Below, piece by piece: positions 1 through 8,837 of a stretch of 64,000 bases of DNA. Every line of letters starts with the position of its first letter. Within the stretch, counting starts at the first letter, position 1. Location of the stretch: assembly GCF_014930365.1 (NCBI RefSeq), contig NZ_JABXWI010000013.1:135546-199545 (forward strand). The letters are read 5' to 3'. Position numbers and translations under genes: made by a program. This DNA comes from Streptomyces caniscabiei. Lineage in GTDB: Bacteria > Actinomycetota > Actinomycetes > Streptomycetales > Streptomycetaceae. A model generated the notes under the pieces. It saw only the letters and a program-made list of their open reading frames with translations. It was not told where the DNA came from and searched no databases.

Positions 1-1581
1 ACGAGAAGCGCGGGAGCGTTCGGCTCCGCCGGACTGCTCGTCACGGCGACCCTGATAGCCAGTGCCGTCACCGCCCCCGCGGCCGGCGCCGCGGACGGCG
101 CGAGCGCGCAGGACCGTGAGGCCAAGGGTGTCGCCGTCGCCGCCGCGAACGCGGCGAAGCAGGGCATCACGTGGCAGGACTGCCCCGAGAGCTGGGGTCT
201 GGAGAAGCCCATCCAGTGCGGCTGGGTCACCGTGCCGCTGGACTACGCCAAGCCGAACGGCAAGCAGATCAAGCTCGCCGTCGACCGGATCGGCAGCACC
301 GGTACGAAGGAGGAGCGCCAGGGCGCGCTCGTCTACAACCCCGGCGGCCCGGGCGGTTCGGGTCTGCGCTTCCCGCGCCGGGTGACGACCAAGAACCCGC
401 TGTGGGTCAACACGTCCAAGGCCTACGACTTCGTGGGCTTCGACCCGCGCGGTGTCGGCAAGTCCGCGCCCATCTCCTGCGTGGACCCGCAGGAGTTCGT
501 GAAGGCGCCCAAGATGGACCCGGTCCCGGACTCCGAGGCCGACAAGCGTAAGCAGCGCAGGCTCGCGGCGAAGTACGCGGCCGGCTGCAAGGAGCGCAGC
601 GGCGCGATGCTGCCGCACATGACGACGCCGAACACCGCGCGTGACCTGGACGTCATCCGGGCCGCCCTCGGCGAGAAGAAGCTCAACTTCCTCGGTGTCT
701 CGTACGGCACCTACATCGGCGCCGTCTACGGCACCCTCTTCCCGAACCACGTGCGCCGCATGGTCGTCGACAGCGTGGTGAACCCCTCCCGCGAGAAGAT
801 CTGGTACCAGGCCAACCTGGACCAGGACGTCGCCTTCGAGACGCGCTGGAAGGACTGGACGAAGTGGGTCGCGGCGAACGACGCCACCTACCACCTCGGT
901 GACACCCAGGCGAAGGTGCAGGCGAACTGGCTGAAGCTGCGCGCCACCGCGAAGAAGAACCCGCTCGGCGGGCTGGTCGGCCCGGCCGAGCTGATCTCCT
1001 TCTTCCAGAGCGCCCCGTACTACGACTCCGCGTGGGCGCCCACCGCCCAGGTGTGGAGCAAGTACGCCGCCGGTGACACCCAGGCGCTGGTCGACGCGGC
1101 CGCCCCGGACCTCTCCGACACCGCGGGCAACGCCGCCTCGGAGAACGGCAACGCCGTCTACACGGCGGTCGAGTGCACCGACGCCAAGTGGCCCACCAGC
1201 TGGAAGAAGTGGGACCGCGACAACACCCGGCTGCACAAGGACCACCCGTTCATGACCTGGGCCAACGCCTGGATGAACCTGCCGTGCGCCACCTGGCAGT
1301 CCAAGCAGTACACCCCGGTGGACGTGAAGACCCGGAAGGGCCTGCCGCCCGTCCTGATCGTCCAGTCCGAGCGGGACGCGGCCACGCCGTACGAGGGCGC
1401 CGTCGAGCTGCACAAGCGGTTCAAGGGCTCCCGGCTGATCACGGAGACGAAGGCCGGCTCCCACGGAGTCACCGGTCTGGTCAACCCGTGCGTCAACGAG
1501 CGCGTGGACAGCTACCTGCTCACCGGCAAGGTGGGCAAGGCCGACGTGAAGTGCGCCCCGCACGCCACGCCGACCCCGTAG
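1..1581 (+). CDS. tap: Secreted tripeptidyl aminopeptidase (peptidase family S33), 5' end missing
   Basis: The reading frame is open from base 1, so the start lies to the left of the window. The visible N-terminus is a hydrophobic, Ala-rich stretch ending in an APAAGAADG-like segment, which fits the end of a signal peptide. The rest is an alpha/beta hydrolase with a C-terminal TAP-like domain. NPGGPGGSG is the oxyanion region, GVSYGT holds the nucleophile Ser (codon 234 counted from base 1), VQSERDAATP carries the probable Asp and KAGSHGVTG the His. Such enzymes release tripeptides from the N-termini of extracellular peptides. It is followed by a strong hairpin and faces the convergent epimerase gene. 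Assignment to Tap rather than a paralogue (SlpD/SlpE type) rests on overall similarity; family membership is secure. Confidence 0.9.
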   Translation, partial: TRSAGAFGSAGLLVTATLIASAVTAPAAGAADGASAQDREAKGVAVAAANAAKQGITWQDCPESWGLEKPIQCGWVTVPLDYAKPNGKQIKLAVDRIGSTGTKEERQGALVYNPGGPGGSGLRFPRRVTTKNPLWVNTSKAYDFVGFDPRGVGKSAPISCVDPQEFVKAPKMDPVPDSEADKRKQRRLAAKYAAGCKERSGAMLPHMTTPNTARDLDVIRAALGEKKLNFLGVSYGTYIGAVYGTLFPNHVRRMVVDSVVNPSREKIWYQANLDQDVAFETRWKDWTKWVAANDATYHLGDTQAKVQANWLKLRATAKKNPLGGLVGPAELISFFQSAPYYDSAWAPTAQVWSKYAAGDTQALVDAAAPDLSDTAGNAASENGNAVYTAVECTDAKWPTSWKKWDRDNTRLHKDHPFMTWANAWMNLPCATWQSKQYTPVDVKTRKGLPPVLIVQSERDAATPYEGAVELHKRFKGSRLITETKAGSHGVTGLVNPCVNERVDSYLLTGKVGKADVKCAPHATPTP

Positions 1582-1628
1582 GACCCGAAGGGCCGTAGGA
1601 CCAGAAGGGCCGTAGGGCCCTGAAAGCG

Positions 1629-1662
1629 GCGAGGGGGCGACCGGCACCGGTCGCCCCCTCGC
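1629..1662. terminator. Bidirectional terminator hairpin
   Basis: A perfect 16-bp stem (GCGAGGGGGCGACCGG and its complement) closes on a CA dinucleotide between two convergent genes. There is no T-run, as is usual for Streptomyces terminators. It can serve both tap and the epimerase gene. Confidence 0.8.
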
Positions 1663-1670
1663 TCATGCGC

Positions 1671-2711
1671 TCACACCTGCCGCCCCGCCAGCCAGGCGTC
1701 CTCCGCCGCGTAGTCGAAGAGGTCGCCGTAGACCTCGGCCATCCTGGGGTAGGCCTCCCGCCAGTCCCGGCCGCCCGCGAGGCGGGCCTCGATCCAGGCG
1801 ACCGTCTCCGGCAGCGACTCCGCGTACCGGACCACCGGCCGGTAGCCCAGCTCCCGCTCGGCCGCCGACATGTCGCACACCACGGGCACCGGCACGGTCC
1901 ACGGGGTGTCGCCCACGGTGGGCGACGGGGCGGGGCCGTCGACGAGCACGTTCCGTGTCCGTACGCCCATCACCGCGTCGACGGCGTCGGCGATCTCCAC
2001 GACGGTGGGCGCGTCGGGGTCGACGGCGTTCAGCGCCCGTGAGCCGGGCCGGGCGGCGGCCAGCCGGATCAGCTCGGCGATGTTGTGGACGCTCGCCGGA
2101 TGGAAGCGGCTCGCACCGCCGTGCGCGAGGACGCGGCTCGCCCTGCCGTCCAGGTTGCGCTTGACGAAGTACAGCTCACGCGGTGTGCGGCCGTGCGGTC
2201 CGTGGACGGCGCCCGCGCGCAGCAGGGTCGTGGGCAACCGGTCGCCCCCGGCGAGGAGTTCACGCTCCAGCCCGGCCTTGCGGGTGCTGTACGAGGTGTC
2301 GTCCGGCCGGACCGTGCGCTGGCTCTCGGGCAGGGGCACCGGGTAGACCGGGAAGCCGCCCGGCTCCCCTTGGGTGTCGAAGTTGCGGCCCTCGTCGTCC
2401 TCGTACACCGAGACGCTGGAGACGACGACCGCCGAGCCCACCCGGTCCGCCAGCGACAGCACCTGCCGGGCGTGCTCGGGACCGTACGCGACCACGTCCA
2501 CCAGCACGTCGCAGCCGTCACCGACCGCGGCCGCCAGCGCCGCGTCGTCGCCGCGGTCCGCGGCGACGGTCCGTACCTCCTCGGGCCACCCCTCGTCCCG
2601 GCCGCCGCCCCGCGAGACGGCCGTCACCGCCCATCCGTCGCGCGCCAGCGCGCCCACGGCCGGCCGGCCGATCTGTCCCGTCGCTCCGACCACCACAGCT
2701 CGTCGTGTCAT
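1671..2711 (-). CDS. NAD-dependent epimerase/dehydratase (SDR family)
   Basis: The 346-residue protein starts with a Rossmann dinucleotide-binding motif (VVVGATGQIGRPA, residues 5-17). The start MTRRAVVVG is chosen because the upstream in-frame extension is Arg-rich, non-conserved sequence. An extended-SDR catalytic pattern is suggested by the SVSVYEDD and SYSTRKAGLE segments (Tyr and Lys). The C-terminal part resembles nucleoside-diphosphate-sugar epimerases of the NmrA/isomerase-like group. The substrate cannot be read from the sequence. It is transcribed towards tap and lies alone between tap and the acyltransferase gene; the 159-bp upstream gap presumably holds its promoter. Confidence 0.82.
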   Translation of the reverse strand: MTRRAVVVGATGQIGRPAVGALARDGWAVTAVSRGGGRDEGWPEEVRTVAADRGDDAALAAAVGDGCDVLVDVVAYGPEHARQVLSLADRVGSAVVVSSVSVYEDDEGRNFDTQGEPGGFPVYPVPLPESQRTVRPDDTSYSTRKAGLERELLAGGDRLPTTLLRAGAVHGPHGRTPRELYFVKRNLDGRASRVLAHGGASRFHPASVHNIAELIRLAAARPGSRALNAVDPDAPTVVEIADAVDAVMGVRTRNVLVDGPAPSPTVGDTPWTVPVPVVCDMSAAERELGYRPVVRYAESLPETVAWIEARLAGGRDWREAYPRMAEVYGDLFDYAAEDAWLAGRQV

Positions 2712-2870
2712 GGCCCCGACCGTACGACGCCGGTGCGCCGAGCGCCGGGCCGCTCTGCCACGGGCAGAACACCGTGCCGTGCCGTGCCGCGCCGCGACCG
2801 CCCCGCGCCCGCCCGCCACCGCGCCCGGATCCGCCGGGGCCCGCTCAACTCGGCCGCAGCGGGGACCCGC

Positions 2871-3590
2871 TCAACTCAGCGGCATGCGAGGGAACTTGCG
2901 CTCCTTCGCCGCGGCGGCCTCCTCCGCCTTCACGACGGCCGCGTACTGGTCGACGTACTCCTGCTCGGAGAGGGTGAGGATCGCGTACATGATCTCGTCG
3001 GTGATGGCGCGCAGCACGGCCTTCTCGTTCTCCATGCCCTCGTAGCGGGAGAAGTCGAGGGGCTTGCCGAAGCGGATGACGACGGGGTGGATGTTGGGGA
3101 TGACCTTGCCCGGGGGCTGCGCCTCGAAGGTGCCGATCATGGCGCACGGGATGACGGGCACGCCGGCCTTGAGGGCCATGACGGCGACGCCGACCTTGCC
3201 CTTGTAGAGGCGCCCGTCGTGCGAGCGGGTGCCCTCCGGGTAGATGCCGAGGAGTTCGTCCTTGCTCAGCACGCCGAGCCCCTCGCGGATGGCGGCCTGG
3301 CCCGCGTCCTTGCCGGAGCGGTCCACCGGGATCTGCCCGGCGCTGCGGAAGAAGAACGCCGTCAACCGGCCCTTGAGACCCGGGCCGGTGAAGTACTCGG
3401 CCTTCGCCAGGAAGGTGATGCGGCGCTTGAGGATGGCGGGCATCAGGAAGTGGTCCGAGAAGGACAGGTGATTGCCCGCGACGATGGCCGCACCCGACGA
3501 CGGCACGTGTTCGAGGCCCTCGATGCGAGGCCGGAAGACCAGTCTCAGCAGAGGGCCCAGAAGCACGTACTTGAGCAGGTAATAGAACAC
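2871..3590 (-). CDS. 1-acyl-sn-glycerol-3-phosphate acyltransferase family protein (PlsC-like)
   Basis: This 239-residue membrane-associated acyltransferase contains the family motifs in order: NHLSFSDH near residues 42-49 (the H-X4-D catalytic pair), a PVDRSG segment near 92, and YPEGTRS near 120 (glycerophosphate binding). The N-terminal 17 residues (MFYYLLKYVLLGPLLRL) are hydrophobic and probably anchor it to the membrane. The family transfers a second acyl chain to lysophosphatidic acid in phospholipid synthesis. Streptomyces has several paralogues, so the physiological acceptor is not certain. The upstream region carries an exact 7-bp inverted repeat at 3663-3677. Confidence 0.85.
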   Translation of the reverse strand: MFYYLLKYVLLGPLLRLVFRPRIEGLEHVPSSGAAIVAGNHLSFSDHFLMPAILKRRITFLAKAEYFTGPGLKGRLTAFFFRSAGQIPVDRSGKDAGQAAIREGLGVLSKDELLGIYPEGTRSHDGRLYKGKVGVAVMALKAGVPVIPCAMIGTFEAQPPGKVIPNIHPVVIRFGKPLDFSRYEGMENEKAVLRAITDEIMYAILTLSEQEYVDQYAAVVKAEEAAAAKERKFPRMPLS

Positions 3591-3662
3591 GGCGTCTCCC
3601 TCGCGCTACCGGATCGGCTCTGTGGAGGTGTTCGGACTCACGAGGACTCCTCGCTGACCTCG

Positions 3663-3677
3663 CTGACGCGGCGTCAG
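3663..3677. promoter_or_regulatory. Inverted repeat upstream of the acyltransferase gene (possible operator)
   Basis: CTGACGC-G-GCGTCAG is a perfect 7-bp inverted repeat with one central base, 73 bp upstream of the PlsC-like start and 200 bp upstream of the divergent PP2C gene. It looks like a dimeric repressor site. No cognate regulator is adjacent. Confidence 0.35.
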
Positions 3678-3875
3678 GCGCATGAGCGCTGGTGGGCCTC
3701 GTCCTGCGTGTCGACGATTGATCGTAGCCCGACGTGCCATGTCACCGGGAGGAGGCAGGAGGAAACCGAACAGCGGGAACGCCCGGTGCGGGGGTGACCG
3801 GGACCGCGCTGATCGACATGCCGTCTCCCGTGGGCGGGCTTAGCGTCGGCATATGCGCGTAGGGCGTGGCGCCGG

Positions 3876-5987
3876 ATGAACGGGTCCGGGGAGGAGCCGG
3901 GCGTGGACGATCCGCTCGGTGAGGCCCTGGCGGCGCTGGTGCGCCGTACGGGCGCCAGGTCCGCGGGCGTCTACGTCCTGGACCCGGCCGAGGCCGTGCT
4001 GGGACTGATCGCCCTGTGCGGCGTCCCGGTCGACGCCTTCGCACCGTGGTGGCGGGCCCCGTACACCGTCCACGGCCCGACCCAGGACGCGATACGCAAC
4101 GAGCGGCTCGTCTGGGTGAGTTCCCTGGAGGAGCTGGCCCGGTGCTATCCGCGCGTCGCGGCGAGCATTCCTTACCAGCTTGCTTTCGCGGTCGTGCCGC
4201 TCACCGGGATCCGGCACTGCCGGGGCGCGCTGCTGCTGATGTGGTCCCCGGGCCGGTCACCAGTGCTCAGCCGCCGGGAGCGCGGGCACCTCACGGCCGG
4301 TGCCCGCCGTATCGCGCGCGTGCTGGACGCGGCCGCCCTGCCCCCGCCCATCCCGGACCGGCCCCGTTTCGTCCGCCCCGACCGCGTGGAGCCCGTACCG
4401 CAGTCCGGGTCCGAGGCGGCCCGGCTGGTGGAACGGCTGCCCCTCGGCACGCTCGCCCTCGATCTGGGCGGGCGCATCACCTATGTGAACGCCGCGGCCG
4501 TCGGCCTGCTGGCCAGACCGGCCGAGCTGCTGCTGGGCACACGCCCCTGGCAATCGCTGACCTGGCTCGACAACATCGCGTACATGGACGCGTACCGCAC
4601 CGCCATGAGCAGCCGCGAACCCGTCGCCCTGACCGTCCTGCGGCCCCCGAACCAATGGCTCGACCTCCGCCTCCAGACGGACGACAGCGGCACCAGCGTC
4701 CTCATCGCCCCCGACCCGTCCTCCCGGCCCCTCGGCGGGCGGCCGACCTTCACCGGCACCCCGTCCCACAGCCGCATCCACCTGCTGATGGCGCTGGCGG
4801 CGGCCCTGACGGAGGCCGTCGGCGTGCAGGACGTCGTCGACCTGGTCGCCGACCGGATCCTGCCCGCCTTCGGCGCCCACGGCATGATCATGTCCACCGC
4901 GCAGGCCGGACGCATCCAGATCATCGGCTCCCGGGGCTACGACCCCGCCGTCATCGAAAAGTTCGACGGCCTGCCCACGGACGCCGACCTGACCCCCGCC
5001 GGGCGCGCCCTCACCACGGGTGCCGCCTCGTTCTTCGCCGACCGCGGTGAACTCGCCCGTCTCTACCCGAGAGCCCCGCAGATCACCGACAAGCACGCGT
5101 GGGCCTTCCTGCCGCTGCTCAGTTCCGGGCACCCCATCGGCTGCCTCCTGCTCGCCTACAACGACCCCCACCCCTTCTCCGCCGCCGAGCGCTCCGTCCT
5201 CACGCCCCTCGCCGGGCTCATCGCCCAGGCCCTGGACCGCGCACGCCTCTACGACGCCAAACACAACCTCGCCCACGCCCTGCAGCAGACGCTGCTGCCG
5301 CACGCCCTGCCCACCGTGGACGGCCTGGACGTCGCCGCCCGCTATCTGCCCGCGAGCCACGGCATGGACATCGGCGGCGACTTCTACGACCTCATCCGCC
5401 TCACCGACACCACCGCCGCCGCGGTCATCGGAGACGTGCAGGGCCACGACATGGCGGCCGCCGCCCTCATGGGACAGGTACGCATGGCCGTCCACGCCCA
5501 CGCGACGGCCGGAGCCACGCCCGAGCAGGTCCTCGCCCGCACCGACCGCGACCTCGCCGACCTGAACGCCGGACGCTTCGTCTCCTGCCTCTACGCCCAC
5601 CTCGACCTCGCCCGGCACCAGGTCACGCTCGCCAGCGCCGGGCACCCCCCACCGCTGCTGCGCGCCCCCGACGGCCGGACCCACCCCGTCGGCCTGCGCC
5701 CCGGCCCGCCGCTCGGCATCGGCGTCGGGACCCCCTCCTACCCGCCCACCACGCTGTCCCTGACCCCGGAGGCGCTCCTCGCCCTCTACACCGACGGCCT
5801 GGTGGAGGCTCCCGGCGCCGACATCGGCCGGACCATCGCCGACCTCGCACAGCACCTCGACGAGTCCGGCGACCTCCCGCTGCACCAGCTCGTGGACGAC
5901 CTCGTCCACCACACCCACGGCACCGGCCGGCACACCGACGACATCGCCCTGCTGCTGCTCCGCCCCCACAGCACCGCCGACCCGTGA
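3876..5987 (+). CDS. PP2C (SpoIIE/RsbU-type) Ser/Thr phosphatase with GAF and PAS sensor domains
   Basis: The 703-residue soluble protein reads as GAF (about 10-150), PAS (about 180-265), second GAF (about 305-450) and a C-terminal PPM/SpoIIE phosphatase domain (about 475-700). Phosphatase metal motifs are visible: MDIGGDFYDLI, VIGDVQGHDMAAA, YTDGLVEAPGADI and TDDIALLLL, all with their Asp residues. Related enzymes dephosphorylate anti-anti-sigma factors and so control stress or developmental sigma factors; the partner is not encoded nearby. No membrane segment is seen, so a cytoplasmic ligand or redox cue is likely. It is monocistronic and followed by a hairpin shared with rocD. Confidence 0.9.
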   Translation: MNGSGEEPGVDDPLGEALAALVRRTGARSAGVYVLDPAEAVLGLIALCGVPVDAFAPWWRAPYTVHGPTQDAIRNERLVWVSSLEELARCYPRVAASIPYQLAFAVVPLTGIRHCRGALLLMWSPGRSPVLSRRERGHLTAGARRIARVLDAAALPPPIPDRPRFVRPDRVEPVPQSGSEAARLVERLPLGTLALDLGGRITYVNAAAVGLLARPAELLLGTRPWQSLTWLDNIAYMDAYRTAMSSREPVALTVLRPPNQWLDLRLQTDDSGTSVLIAPDPSSRPLGGRPTFTGTPSHSRIHLLMALAAALTEAVGVQDVVDLVADRILPAFGAHGMIMSTAQAGRIQIIGSRGYDPAVIEKFDGLPTDADLTPAGRALTTGAASFFADRGELARLYPRAPQITDKHAWAFLPLLSSGHPIGCLLLAYNDPHPFSAAERSVLTPLAGLIAQALDRARLYDAKHNLAHALQQTLLPHALPTVDGLDVAARYLPASHGMDIGGDFYDLIRLTDTTAAAVIGDVQGHDMAAAALMGQVRMAVHAHATAGATPEQVLARTDRDLADLNAGRFVSCLYAHLDLARHQVTLASAGHPPPLLRAPDGRTHPVGLRPGPPLGIGVGTPSYPPTTLSLTPEALLALYTDGLVEAPGADIGRTIADLAQHLDESGDLPLHQLVDDLVHHTHGTGRHTDDIALLLLRPHSTADP

Positions 5988-6009
5988 CCCCGTGACCGGA
6001 CACGGGAAA

Positions 6010-6055
6010 GGCCCCGAGCGCGCGGCCGGCCGTACCCGGGTGCGCACTCGGGGCC
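6010..6055. terminator. Terminator hairpin between convergent genes
   Basis: GGCCCCGAG at 6010-6018 pairs exactly with CTCGGGGCC at 6047-6055, and the stem extends inward by GCGC/GCGC across one C-A mismatch. It sits between the PP2C gene and the convergent rocD gene. Confidence 0.65.
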
Positions 6056-6067
6056 GATCCGGCCGCC

Positions 6068-7294
6068 TCAGGCGGTCTCGCCCAGTACCTCCCCCAACGT
6101 CCCCAGCGCCGACCGGAGTTCCGTCCCCGTGATCGTCAGGGGCGGCGCCAGGCGGATGGTCGAGCCATGGGTGTCCTTGACCAGGATGCCCCGCTCCATG
6201 AGCCGGTGACTGATCTCGCGGCCGGTGCCGATCGCGGGGTCGACGTCGACGCCCGCCCACAGTCCGCGCGCCCGGAAGCCGACCACGCCCCGGCCGACCA
6301 GTTCGGTGAGCCCCTCCCGCAGCACGCCGCCCAGTTCGGCGGCCCGCAGCTGGAACTCCCCGGTGCGCAGCAGCTCCACCACCGCCGATCCGACCGCCGC
6401 GGCGAGCGGGTTGCCGCCGAAGGTCGAGCCGTGCTCGCCGGGCCGCAGGACCGACAGCACCTCACGACGGGCCACCACCGCCGACACCGGGACGATGCCC
6501 CCGCCGAGCGCCTTGCCGAGCAGGACGGCGTCGGGCAGGACGTCCTCGTGCTCGACGGCGAGCGTCCGGCCGGTGCGGCCGAGGCCCGACTGGATCTCGT
6601 CCGCGACGAACAGACAACCCGTGCGGCGGGTCAGCTCCCGCACCCCGCGCAGATAACCGTCGTCCGGGATCAGCACACCCGCCTCGCCCTGGATGGGCTC
6701 GATCAGCACGGCGGCCGTCGTCTCGTCGACCGCCGCCTCCAGCGCCGCGAGGTCGTTGTACGGGACCACCCGGAAGCCGGGCGTGAACGGGCCGAAGCCG
6801 TCCCGGGCCACCGGGTCCGTGGAGAAGCTGACGATCGTCGTGGTCCGGCCGTGGAAGTTGTCCGCGGCCACCACGATGGTCGCCCGGTCGGCCGGGACGC
6901 CCTTCACCTCGTACGCCCACTTGCGGGCCACCTTGATGGCACTCTCCACCGCCTCGGCGCCCGTGTTCATCGGCAGCACCATGTCCAGGCCGGTCAGCTC
7001 GGCCAGCGACTCGGCGAACTCGGCGAGCCGGTCGTTGTGGAAGGCCCGCGAGGTCAGGGTGAGGGTGTCGAGCTGGCGGTGCGCGGCCTCGATCAGCGCC
7101 GGGTGGCGATGGCCGAAGTTGAGCGCGGAGTAGCCGGCCAGCATGTCGAGATAGCGGCGGCCCTCGACGTCCTCGACCCAGGCGCCCTCGGCACGGGCCA
7201 CGACCACGGGCAGCGGGTGGTAGTTGTGCGCGAGGACGGGCTCCTCGGCACGGATGAGGTCGGCCGACGAACGCGCGCGGACGGGAGCGGTCAT
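6068..7294 (-). CDS. rocD: Ornithine--oxo-acid aminotransferase
   Basis: The 408-residue class-III aminotransferase converts ornithine and 2-oxoglutarate to glutamate semialdehyde and glutamate. Seen motifs are MNTGAEAVESA (PLP phosphate loop), VADEIQSGLGRTG (cofactor-binding Asp) and LLGKALGGGI with the Schiff-base Lys. The start at 7294 is fixed by a good AGGAG ribosome-binding site and by the ATGA overlap with the upstream ddaH stop codon, which suggests translational coupling. With ddaH it forms a catabolic operon feeding arginine-derived ornithine or citrulline nitrogen into glutamate. Confidence 0.93.
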   Translation of the reverse strand: MTAPVRARSSADLIRAEEPVLAHNYHPLPVVVARAEGAWVEDVEGRRYLDMLAGYSALNFGHRHPALIEAAHRQLDTLTLTSRAFHNDRLAEFAESLAELTGLDMVLPMNTGAEAVESAIKVARKWAYEVKGVPADRATIVVAADNFHGRTTTIVSFSTDPVARDGFGPFTPGFRVVPYNDLAALEAAVDETTAAVLIEPIQGEAGVLIPDDGYLRGVRELTRRTGCLFVADEIQSGLGRTGRTLAVEHEDVLPDAVLLGKALGGGIVPVSAVVARREVLSVLRPGEHGSTFGGNPLAAAVGSAVVELLRTGEFQLRAAELGGVLREGLTELVGRGVVGFRARGLWAGVDVDPAIGTGREISHRLMERGILVKDTHGSTIRLAPPLTITGTELRSALGTLGEVLGETA

Positions 7295-8121
7295 GAGCGG
7301 ATCTCCTGAGTGACGCACTTGATGCCGCCGCCGGCCTTCTGGAACTCCGACAGGTCGACGGGGACGGGAACGTAGCCCTGCCGGGCGAGCTGGTCGGCGA
7401 GTTCCTTGGCGCGCGGCGAGATGAAGACATGGCGGCCGTCGGACACCGAGTTCAGGCCGAAGGTCATGGCGTCGTCGCGGGTGGCGATCACCGCGTCCGG
7501 GTAGAGGCGGGCGAGGACCGCGCGGCTGCCGGGGGAGAACGCCTCCGGGTAGTACGCGATGTTGCCCGCGGAGCCGTCGGCGCCGTCGTCCAGGACGAAC
7601 AGCGCCGTGTCCAGATGGTAGAAACGCGGGTCCACCAGCTGGAGGCTGATCACGGGGACGCCGAAGAACTCCTGCGCCTGGCGATGTGCCTCACGGCTGG
7701 TGCGGAAACCGGTCCCGGCGAGGAGATGGCGGCCGGCCGGCACCAGATCGCCCTCTCCCTCGCACACCGACTCGGAGCGGACCACCTCGTACCCGGCGCT
7801 CCGGAACCAGGCGTCGTAGGCGGTGGACTCGGGGCGCCGCTCGGGCGCGTGGAACAGCGAGCCGAGGACCCGCCCGCCGAGGACGAGCGCGCAGTTGGCC
7901 GCGAAGACCATGTCGGGCAGCGCCGCCACCGGCTCCACGGTGTCCACGGTGTGGCCGTGGGTCCGGTAGGCGCGGATCAGCTCCTGCCACTGGTCCTGGG
8001 CGAGGTCGACGTCCACGGGGGTGTCCGGATGCATCCAGGGGTTGATCGAGTACTGCACGGCGAAGTGTCTGGGTTCGCAGACGAGAAAGCGCCGAAGGCG
8101 CGGCACACGGCTGTCGGGCAC
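7291..8121 (-). CDS. ddaH: Dimethylarginine dimethylaminohydrolase / amidinotransferase family protein
   Basis: The 276-residue protein belongs to the guanidine-modifying (GME) superfamily. Typical features in order are FLVCEPRHF with NPWMHP near the N-terminus, FAANCALVLGG, an acidic CEGEGDLV segment, FYHLDTALFVL with the catalytic His, and GGGIKCVTQE near the C-terminus with the nucleophilic Cys. The family hydrolyses methylated arginines to citrulline and an amine; some actinobacterial members may instead act on arginine. The GTG start at 8121 is preferred over an upstream ATG because the extension is not conserved-looking and would overlap the promoter. Its stop overlaps the rocD start by ATGA. 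Confidence 0.87.
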   Translation of the reverse strand: MPDSRVPRLRRFLVCEPRHFAVQYSINPWMHPDTPVDVDLAQDQWQELIRAYRTHGHTVDTVEPVAALPDMVFAANCALVLGGRVLGSLFHAPERRPESTAYDAWFRSAGYEVVRSESVCEGEGDLVPAGRHLLAGTGFRTSREAHRQAQEFFGVPVISLQLVDPRFYHLDTALFVLDDGADGSAGNIAYYPEAFSPGSRAVLARLYPDAVIATRDDAMTFGLNSVSDGRHVFISPRAKELADQLARQGYVPVPVDLSEFQKAGGGIKCVTQEIRS

Positions 8122-8165
8122 AGAGGGTTTCTCCGCTTCCTGACGGTGTCGACGGGGATGACACC

Positions 8166-8235
8166 ACGGTAGGAATCGGGCCACGCGCACGACAAGCAAC
8201 GAACGTTGCGTGTTCGCGCAGTAATGCTGCGTGTT
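8166..8235 (-). promoter_or_regulatory. Promoter of ddaH-rocD with adjacent candidate Lrp/AsnC sites
   Basis: Read on the minus strand, TTGTCG (8190-8195) and TACCGT (8166-8171) are spaced by 18 bp and make a plausible -35/-10 pair. Directly upstream of the -35 lies GCAACG-AA-CGTTGC (8196-8209), a perfect 6-bp inverted repeat. TGCGTGTT recurs at 8207-8214 and 8228-8235, exactly 21 bp (two helical turns) apart. Placement just upstream of -35 fits activation by the Lrp/AsnC protein encoded next door. Confidence 0.5.
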
Positions 8236-8243
8236 GAACCAGC

Positions 8244-8735
8244 TCAACGCACGTTCGCTGCGTCCTGGGTCGCCGCGGCCTCCGGAGCCTCCGGCAGCAG
8301 GTGCGACAGCACCATGTAGCTGATCGTCTTGCGGATGAACGGCTCGGTGCGGATCCGCTCCAGCACCTCCTCGAAGTGCTCCACGTCGACGGCCCGCACG
8401 TGCAGCAGCGCGTCGGCGCCACCGGTCACCGTCATCGCCGCCGTGATCTCCGGATGGTTGCGCACCACCTCCGCGAGCCGCCGGGGCGGCGCCGCGCCCT
8501 CGCAGTACACCTCCACGTACGCCTCCGTGCGCCAGCCGAGCGCCGCCGGCTGCACCGTGGCCGTGAACCCGGTGATGACCCCGGTCTCGCGCAGCCGGTC
8601 CACCCGCCGCTTGACCGCGGTGGCCGAAAGACCGATGTCCGAACCGATCTCGGCGAAGCTGGTCCTCGCGTTCGCCATCAACGCCGTGATGATCTTGCGA
8701 TCGAGCTCGTCGAACGCCGCGGACTTGCTGTTCAT
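8244..8735 (-). CDS. Lrp/AsnC family transcriptional regulator
   Basis: The 163-residue protein has the family layout: an N-terminal winged helix-turn-helix (DELDRKIITALMANARTSF, then IGLSATAVKRRVDRL) and a C-terminal RAM/AsnC effector domain with the VTGGADALLHVRA segment. The start MNSKSAAF is chosen because upstream in-frame residues are Arg/Pro-rich. It lies directly upstream of ddaH-rocD on the same strand, 122 bp away, which makes that operon the obvious target. The effector is probably an amino acid such as arginine or ornithine, which is inference. Confidence 0.88.
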   Translation of the reverse strand: MNSKSAAFDELDRKIITALMANARTSFAEIGSDIGLSATAVKRRVDRLRETGVITGFTATVQPAALGWRTEAYVEVYCEGAAPPRRLAEVVRNHPEITAAMTVTGGADALLHVRAVDVEHFEEVLERIRTEPFIRKTISYMVLSHLLPEAPEAAATQDAANVR

Positions 8736-8837
8736 GAGGGCACTGTAGCCAGCGCGAGGCGTCCGGGACCCCCGACGCGAAGGCCTCCGCCGCGCGCCCG
8801 TGTGCATGAGTACGAATTACTCCTACACTCCACGTTC

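Noticed and set aside
2761..2800. Tandem CCGTG units upstream of the epimerase gene
   Set aside because: Only three short copies in GC-rich sequence; chance slippage is enough to explain it.
4257..6260. A 667-codon minus-strand frame over the PP2C gene
   Set aside because: The plus-strand product has clear GAF, PAS and SpoIIE motifs; the reverse is Gly/Val/Arg-rich with no motif.
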